From: Rhineura floridana
Taxonomy: Eukaryota; Chordata; Lepidosauria; Squamata; Rhineuridae
Length of the DNA stretch: 64,000 nucleotides
NCBI RefSeq assembly: GCF_030035675.1
Contig: NC_084489.1
Span: forward strand, 82,326,270-82,390,269
Direction of reading: 5' to 3'
Each line of letters begins with the position of its first letter. The stretch's first letter is position 1. The position numbers were made by a program, and so were the translations under genes. This document shows, one piece after another, positions 58,101 to 64,000 of the stretch. The notes below the pieces were generated by a model, which saw only the letters and a program-made list of their open reading frames with translations, did no database searches and was not told the origin of the DNA.

Positions 58101-61100
58101 CAGTCATCTCCAAAGGGCCAGAGTCCAAAGGCTTAGTCTGCTTGTGAAGCAGCCCAGCAGCCTCTATTCCCATTGCCTTGGAAGGACCTTGGTGTAGGCT
58201 TCTTGCACTGTGGCCGCTAGAAGGACCATTGCTGGTGATGAGTTGGATTCCCCCCCCCATTGGAGGGAGGGGAAAACAAGGGATTCTCTGCATCCAGTAG
58301 GTGCGGCCAAATTGAGGCTGACCTTCTGAGAGAAAGCCTCACTAATGAATGTAAGTTCAATGGGGTGGCAAGATGTGCCTTCAAAGGTAGGCATTTCATG
58401 TTCCTCAGGCGTGGCAGTTCAGGAGTGAGCACGATCATTTTCAGCAGGCTATATTTAACACAGAGAATGCCCTGCTCTTTGTCCGCACATGCACAGTGTG
58501 CATCATTCTCCTAGTGCTGTGCATAACTGGCATTCTGAGATGGGGAGGATGTTGGGTATTTTGTATATTTGGAGTGCACCTCAAGCGGAGTTCAAGTGTA
58601 TTGAGAAATTGCTTTGAGATGCTTCATAAGCAGCGATTCAGAAATGAAATAAATAACAGCAGCAGTAACTTCACGTGACTGAACTTTGCCTACCGCCATT
58701 CCAAATGGGAGCACCTTCCACTCCACAGGGGGAGAGGTTTTAGCTATTGCCTGTGGTTGGAAGGACGTGGGAAGAACTGTGGGGTAAACAGGGTTTCTTT
58801 CACCAGGAGAGATGGGATGCTGCCAGACTCTGTGGTGATGGTGTAAGCTTGGACTCCATGATCACATCTACTCACAGAACAAACCCTGTTGTGGGGCAAT
58901 AAAAACAGCCCAACTCAACTGGGCATTAGCACACATTTGACACACAACGGGCCTATTAATGCAGACGAGAGATGTGCTAGAATTCTGCCCAATTAGGATT
59001 TGACACCGAATTTTCCATTAATTCACTTATTCTCTATCATTGTGGATTGGATTTTTATGCAGCGATTTTCCGTGGTTATTTTCTAAAATGGATTTAAAAA
59101 AAACAGCATCTAAAATAACAATATTAAGAATGATAATTTTATTGATATTTCCTTCCATTTATCTATTTCCTTTAAAATTACCAATATCAATATTTTTTGC
59201 AAGAAGAAAAAACAGATCAGGAAAAGCAGCAGCTAGCAGACAAATAATGGCCTTGAATTGATACCAGCCTGTTAGGTCAACAGAATGCTTCCGAACTGGC
59301 ACCAGGCAACAGATCCCATCCCTAATGCAGACATAGCTTTAACTGCACTTAAAAGTTCTCAAAAGCCTGGCAAAGAGCAGCTGAATTTTTACCTGATTAT
59401 GGGTGCTGGCATTGGATGGTTTGGTCCTGTCACCTGCAAGAAGATTGGGCAGCCTTTCACAGTCATTTGGATGGGAATCAACATAGGCTCTGATTCTCCC
59501 ACCTGTACAAAATAATGTAATTTACTTTTTAATATGCAAATAAACCATGAATCTAGCTGTCAAATTATGAGGCATCCTGAGAGACAAATGAATTTGCAAG
59601 CGCTTTTTTACTTTCTGCAAACAAGAAATCAGATATTTATTGCAGATAAGTGATTGCACTGAATGATTCTGAGCACCTTCAAGGCTCAGTATGCATCTCC
59701 TCATCCCAGATTAAAACAAAGGGCCCCTCATCATTCAGGTGAACAGCCCAGACACAACTCCAGGATTCTTGGGTATGAATTATGCAGCCCATCAGAGATT
59801 AATATAAACGTTTACTTGGAAGTAAGTCTCACTGTGTTCAACAGGGGCTTATCCTCGAGAAAGTGTGCTTAGCATCACAGCCTACTGCGCAGTCTTATGC
59901 ATGGTTACATCCCACTGTGCTCAGTGATGCTGACTCTCAGTTAAATGTCCTAAGATTGCAGCTTCAGCCTTCCCAACATCCAGGTCGAGGCTCCAACCAC
60001 CGGACCGTGTTGGCCAGAACCAACCATGCCACCTACCTTACAGATGAGACTGTCCTCATATTGTCCCCACATGTTGTTATAGGCTGTTATTTCGACCACA
60101 AGTTCCTGGAAGGCCTTCAGGATTCCCGCAGAGGGGTGCACGTGGAATGTCGCTCCCTTCTCATGAGACAGCATGGCTGCCCTGAAGGCTGGAAGACCAC
60201 AGCAGAGAAACACTTTGGCGGCAAGGCTCTTGTTGAGCTACCATTGGTTTCAACAAGACTTGCTCAGAAGAGCTTCTCTTTGGAATGTGCCCAGCAGCAT
60301 TTTTTCATTTCCCTTGGCTTATCCTTCCACCCAGCTGCAATGTTTCTGTCCATGAGAACGTAACAATTCCAGATTATGCCTACCTGATTGTTTTTTCTTT
60401 GCAATCTGCAGTGTTACGTGCCTTGTTTTTTCCACTACTGTTTTGGTGCACCTTGGAGAAAGAAGATACCCCCAGAAGTGGAGGGATTTTGACTGAGAGG
60501 TAAGTAGACGACGATTTTTTAAAAAAGAAAAACACTTAACAAATAGAAAAGGTAAATAGAAGAGGAATAAGACACAAAAATGGTAAGAGACACCACAGGG
60601 AGGAAAGAAGCTTCTTCATATAGGAAGACGGCCTAGTAGGATGTGCTCCGAGGTGAGACAGGAAACGAAACTGAGCATCAGTGATAAGGGAGGAGCAAAA
60701 AACATTTGCTGGAGCGTTTCCTGTCTCTGAGCTGTAGGGGGAGCTACAGTATCCACTTGGAGACCTCTGTCATCCATAAGAGAAATGCCAGTGGGTGAAC
60801 TTGGAGGGTTCAGGGGTTCCTTCAGATGTTATGCTTGAGCTTTCAAGGCATCTCTTCACCAACCTGGTACCCTCCAGATGTTTTGGATGACAAGTCCCAT
60901 TAGCCCCAGCCAGGGTGGCTGTGCTGATGTGAACTGTAGTCTAAAACATCTGGAGGGCACAAGGTTGGTGAAGACTGTTACTCATTTTCAGTTGCAAATT
61001 TCAGTTCACCTGGGCGGCCTTGGGTAAGTCACTATCATTCAGACTTAATTACTCATCTGTAAAATGAGTATAGTACCAGTTTTCTTTACATGGTAATGTA

Positions 61101-63161
61101 GCTGAATCCAGTCAGCATTTACACTATATGGAGGGGTAAAGAACATGATCCAGCCAGCAAGCTAGATTCTGAACTCCCCTGCCCCCGGGCCACTTTGACA
61201 GGTGGGCGTGGGCACTACTTGTCAATCACCTGATGTTACCATGTGCCCCAACTTCAAAGGAAAGAATTAGGAGCACACTGCAAGTACACTCCTGATTCTT
61301 TCCTTTCTTCATTTGCAGCCTGGCTTGAACTCAAAGGAAGATCCCTGCAGCCAAGCCCAGAGAGGATTGCAGTCAGAGCTAATCAGCTGATCGGCACTGA
61401 CTGCAATTTCAGCAGAGATCAGCTGCACTCGCAGGCTATCAAAACTCTGGAGTGCAATGAAATCCAGCGGAGGTTGTATTTGGCACCGTATTCAAAAGGT
61501 ACTCAAGACAAGGAATAACCAGGAGCACACTTAAAGGCTCCCAATTGTTCCTTTGCACCCATGTTTCCACCTGCCCCACATCTGAGGCTTTCTGGGCCAA
61601 ATTAGGACCTCTGCCAGGTCTAGTATGGCCTGTGGGTTGGAGGTTTGCCACAGCAGCTATATGGGAAAAAGCGAGGAGGGGGGTGTCTATTTAGCTGGGG
61701 ACATCTAGGGGCCACTTCATTAAGATGGCTTCTATGAACACTGGTCCAATTCTTGTGTCCTATCCAATAACATTCCACTGAGTTAGCAGCTCCCATTTTC
61801 CTAATAAATACAAGTAGGATCTGCAACAAAAACATATTTATTTATTACATTTATATCCCACCCTTCCTTCCAAAGGAGCCCAGGGTGGCAAACAACAAAC
61901 AACAAAATAATAAAAACATATTTATTTATTTATTTATTATTGAATTTCTTAGTCGCCCATCTAGCTGGCTATCTAGCCACTCTGGGCGATGTACAAAATA
62001 AACATACAAATACAATAAGCATTAAAAATCTGGAAACAAGAATAAAATCTAGCCCACCCCAAAAGCCTGCCTGAAGAGCCAGGTCTTCACGGCCCGGCGG
62101 AAACTCATCATAGAGGGGGCATGGCAGAGATCATTTGGAAAACAATTCCATTACAGTTGCCAGTGTTGCAGTGTATGCCCTACCCCTATGACGAGTGCTC
62201 TTGACGGGAACTTTGTAGTGCTTTTCAGATCACAGGGTGGGGTACGGGGGTGGAGGGTTGGATTTAAGAAGAGAGGAAAGGACTCCTCCACCTGAGGCCC
62301 TCTTCTGTTGTCCTATATAGCACTACAGGCCTTCGGAACCTGAGCATTTTATAGTTATATATAGTCAAAGGAAGGGTTCTGGACAGTGGGGAAGGGGAAA
62401 GACTTCATTTTTCCTTTCCTTCCTCTTGAAATATCCTGTACAGTGCAGGGAAGGGATTTTTTTTTAACCCCACAGCATGAATTCTAATATCCTTAATACA
62501 GGAGACTCAGTACTTTTGGAAGGGGCAACAGCAACTCCTGTTTGCGTTCTTTTGTTTGTATTCCAGAAGGAAGATAGAGTTAGGGTCCTCCAGCTGGCTA
62601 GGCTTGCCTACCTTTACTTGCGCTCTTCTCTACCTAACTTCCTTCCATTGTAAACTGATATGCTCAGGGAAGCTTATCTGCCCCTCCTTCCTTTGTCTTC
62701 TTCGACCATCCGAGATCTGACGGTCTTTGTCAGGATCTTTTGGGTTTTTTTAAAAAATATATTTTTCTTTTAATTTACAAATGTATGTAGTTCTGCACAC
62801 ACCTAAGCATCTCTCCCATACAGATGCCTCCAAAAGGCACTTGGTCATCTGAACTTTCTATCACTATTTATTATTTGTTCCCACCACAAATCAGGGCTAA
62901 GTGGAAGTAAACAAGACTTATGATGAGAATAAAGAAATATTTTTTCATTAAAAAAACCCAACAACCCCAAAACTGACTTACCCATCTGGTCCCTGTTCAT
63001 CTGAGGGCACTGGACACGGTTGGCTGAAATAGTCAACCTCTATTGAGAACAGAGCAGCTAATTCAGAATGGTTGGTAATTATGAGCTGACGTTTTATCAC
63101 ACTCTTCAATGCAACTTCAGAGCCAAAGTCTAGCTTTAGATCTTGAGAATATTCCTCATCA
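43195..63161 (-). CDS. DLEC1: DLEC1 (CFAP81), C-terminal 14 coding exons
   Basis: Axonemal/ciliary protein needed for sperm flagella, also called a tumour suppressor in humans. Exons on the minus strand, in gene order: 63161-62982, 60181-60037, 59502-59393, 57347-57277, 57029-56827, 55667-55512, 53577-53455, 52477-52383, 51411-51327, 49053-48859, 47762-47601, 45207-45054, 44691-44571, 43318-43195 (stop TAA 43197-43195). All phases join and give 640 residues, about a third of the family's usual length (human 1755); the upstream exons lie beyond 64000. PapD/ASH-like strands are visible: LDFGSEVALKSVIKRQLIIT, FGAHISGGDTVSRYIRLNNP, VPVLELSHETIDFGICLVNQ. Family-typical pieces are VKGCPIFLQVTGP, LSFKLILTMPFSVSGIDPKK, SFHTSLELLTYQHLPEDQLL, SLSPNNGILEAH and the C-terminus RGRGSYDEKYEEMRET. 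An acidic stretch EDDEGESNDGDD separates two strands. The donor of exon 57029-56827 (GTACTT) is weak. Convergent with ACAA1 as in mammals. Confidence 0.95.
43812..43922 (+). repeat. Palindromic hAT-like MITE
   Basis: GCCGTCCAGATGTTGCTGGA on the left, AACAACATCTGGAGGGGCAA on the right. In the last DLEC1 intron. Confidence 0.65.
45352..45532 (-). mobile_element. tRNA-derived SINE
   Basis: Complement: ATAGAAAGCTGCCTTATAGA, CATTGGTCCATCTAGCTCAG, CACTGACTGGCAGTGGCTCT and the head GCACTGAGCTACAGCC. Well preserved, inserted in a DLEC1 intron. Confidence 0.85.
45600..47180. other. DLEC1 intron with probable unclassified repeat remnants
   Basis: Long stretch whose style (for example GGAACTGCTCCTTTTCTTGA near 46461) resembles old interspersed-repeat sequence, but I could not name the family. 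No DLEC1 exon is missing here, because the phases of 47762-47601 and 45207-45054 join directly. Confidence 0.35.
47938..47954. repeat. (TA)n microsatellite
   Basis: Seventeen bases of alternating T and A in a DLEC1 intron. Confidence 0.85.
48048..48147. repeat. Perfect 25-bp inverted repeat with 50-bp loop
   Basis: Arms 48048-48072 and 48123-48147 are exact reverse complements, beginning GGCTTCATTGGTTGCAGCAG. Could be a small fold-back element or a hairpin-forming intronic RNA. Confidence 0.85.
49572..49768 (+). mobile_element. tRNA-derived SINE
   Basis: GCGCAGCTCAGTGGCAGAGC (A box), ATCTGCTTTGAATGCAGAAG, GTAGACAATACTGAGCTAGA, and CTCTGACTCGACGTAAGGCC at the 3' end. Confidence 0.85.
50775..50898 (+). 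repeat. Palindromic hAT-like MITE
   Basis: GGCCCTCCAGATGTTGTTGG on the left, CCAGCAATATCTGGAGGGCG on the right. Confidence 0.7.
51537..51715 (+). mobile_element. tRNA-derived SINE, best-preserved copy
   Basis: GTGGCTTAGTGGCAGAGCAT (A box), TTTGCATGCTGAAGGTGCCA, GATTCAATCCCTGGGATCTC (B box), CTGCCTGAAATTCTGGAGAG and the 3' end ACGGCAGCTTCCTCTGTTCC. The internal RNA polymerase III promoter is recognisable. Confidence 0.88.
52610..52910 (+). mobile_element. L2-like LINE 3' end
   Basis: Translates as RNRAFGVIGPVLWNALPTEI and GLIFKRLLKTFA, the typical C-terminal tail of L2-group ORF2, followed by an AT-rich 3' UTR ending AAATAAAATAAATAAAT. Antisense in a DLEC1 intron. Confidence 0.8.
54202..54222. 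repeat. (ATGA)n microsatellite
   Basis: Five tandem tetranucleotides in a DLEC1 intron. Confidence 0.85.
54476..54620. repeat. LINE-like 3' end remnant
   Basis: TTTATTTATTCTGTCCTTCC, then CCCATGGTGGCATAATAACC and CCTATGAGATAGGTTAG. Fits the old LINE ends seen elsewhere in the window. Confidence 0.4.
55860..56300 (+). mobile_element. Probable L2-like LINE tail
   Basis: A degraded coding tail followed by TTTTAAGTTTACGACTGTTT and poor-complexity T-rich sequence. Style matches other L2-like tails, but no strong motif remains. Confidence 0.4.
56497..56622 (+). repeat. Palindromic hAT-like MITE
   Basis: CCAGTCTGGTGTCCTCCATT at the left, CAACATCTGGAGTCATTAGA at the right; core CTCCTATCAGTCCCAGCCAT. 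Confidence 0.6.
57508..57590 (-). mobile_element. BovB LINE 3' end
   Basis: TTGTTGTTGTTATGTGCCTT then AAGTCGATTACGACTTATGG and CCTATGAATCAGCGACCTCC, the complement of the end of the copy at 8880-9357. Only the last ~80 bp remain. Confidence 0.85.
60849..60977. repeat. Palindromic hAT-like MITE
   Basis: TCTTCACCAACCTGGTACCC at the left pairs with GGCACAAGGTTGGTGAAGAC at the right. Between DLEC1 exons. Confidence 0.7.
61832..62165 (-). mobile_element. Two LINE 3' ends (L2-like)
   Basis: First TTTATATCCCACCCTTCCTT with AGGAGCCCAGGGTGGCAAAC (61848-61892). Then TTAGTCGCCCATCTAGCTGG, CACTCTGGGCGATGTACAAA and AAGAGCCAGGTCTTCACGGC, the complement of a common L2-like 3' end. In a DLEC1 intron. Confidence 0.65.
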
Positions 63162-63239
63162 CTGCAGAGAAACAGTGAGACATTTTCAGAGACAGAAAGC
63201 GTGTCCAAAAAAAGGGAGAACACAAAATTGAGCTATTTT

Positions 63240-63300
63240 TATTTTATTTTATTAAATTTATATCCCGCCCTTCCTCTCAAAGGAGCCCAGGATGGCAACT
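63240..63300 (-). repeat. LINE-like 3' end fragment
   Basis: TTTATATCCCGCCCTTCCTC followed by AGGAGCCCAGGATGGCAAC. Confidence 0.5.
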
Positions 63301-63743
63301 ATGAACACTGGGCTTCCGTTTAGCGGAAGTGGAAGCAAGATACTTCTCTATATCTTAGCTAATATAATCCCAAGCAGGTATCACTGGGATTTGAGCCAAG
63401 TTCACACGGAAGCTAAACTTCGGATTAAAGATGCAGCATTTTCCATCGCGATAGATTTGCAGGGTTTACACCTACCTGCCAAACCCTTCATTCCTGCTGT
63501 TTTCTATTCACGTTGGCATGTAAAGGTTTAGCATTGCTGTTTCCTTGTGCCCCTGCCCCCAAATTTACATGCTTACTCCCTCCAGAGTATTGCTAATGGA
63601 GAAGGGGAGGGAGGGTTGTTTCTTGTCAATTGCACGCTGAAGCCAGGGGAGAATGGGGGGAGGGCAATTGACATGAAAAACTTTTTTCTGTCATTTTCAT
63701 TTCCTCCTGACATTTACAGGAAAAAAACCTTTTTTATTAAGTA

Positions 63744-63955
63744 CAGTAGGGCCCCACTCATACGGCGGGTTACATTCTGGACCCCTGCCGAAAAGCAAAA
63801 ACCACTGAAAAGAGGAACTCATTGAATAGAATGGTGTGTGACGCCCAAAAACCGCTGTAAAAGCAGAACAAGTGCCGTATGAGTGGGGCTTTAGTCTAAT
63901 TGCATCTAACTGAGACCGCCGCATTAGCGAAGCACCGTAAAGTGGGGCCCTACTG
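63744..63955. mobile_element. 212-bp TA-flanked mariner-like element
   Basis: Starts CAGTAGGGCCCCACTCATAC and ends GTGGGGCCCTACTG, with TA on each side (63742-63743, 63956-63957). An internal, inverted copy of the end reads GCCGTATGAGTGGGGC. Same family as 35465-35774. Confidence 0.85.
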
Positions 63956-64000
63956 TACCTATGAAATGCAATTTTTAGTGGGAGAGTGTGTGTGTGTGTC

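Noticed and set aside
59863-60363. Plus-strand 166-codon open frame
   Set aside because: It is antisense to the DLEC1 exon 60181-60037, which has correct splice sites and phase. The plus product has no recognisable domain.

Overview
The window is a piece of a vertebrate nuclear genome, most likely from a squamate reptile (probably a lizard). Coding exons are short and separated by long introns with GT/AG borders. The repeats are the squamate mix: CR1, L2-like, L1 and BovB LINE pieces, a tRNA-derived SINE of about 180 bp, and many short hAT-type DNA elements. No bacterial-style operons, CRISPR arrays or RNA genes were seen.

Three protein-coding genes are present. (1) Positions 21-15725, plus strand: the 3' part of a MAP3K2/MAP3K3 (MEKK2/3)-type kinase gene, with six exons that give the end of the linker and a complete kinase domain with all catalytic motifs. 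Its residues are a mosaic of MAP3K2 and MAP3K3, which suggests a third paralogue. (2) Positions 25427-41943, plus strand: a complete ACAA1 gene (peroxisomal 3-ketoacyl-CoA thiolase), 12 exons, 437 codons, with an N-terminal PTS2 signal and all catalytic residues. (3) Positions 43195-63161, minus strand: the last 14 coding exons of DLEC1 (CFAP81), a ciliary/axonemal protein with PapD/ASH-like domains. Every exon junction listed was checked for splice sites and reading phase.

ACAA1 and DLEC1 are tail to tail, as in mammals, and their 3' ends appear to share one short AT-rich block carrying a poly(A) signal on each strand (43083-43099). Upstream of ACAA1, where mammals have MYD88 head to head with it, there is instead the kinase gene in tandem and about 9.7 kb of mostly repeat-filled DNA.

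The introns and the intergenic gap hold most of the unusual structure. There is a 650-bp GT/CG minisatellite with Z-DNA and G-quadruplex potential (3955-4640). Several families of palindromic or short hAT-like elements keep exact or near-exact 8-bp target duplications. A 331-bp near-perfect palindrome lies at 10113-10443. Two nests show transposons inserted into older SINEs. There are also two TA-flanked mariner-like elements, a likely solo LTR fossil, and BovB LINE remnants.
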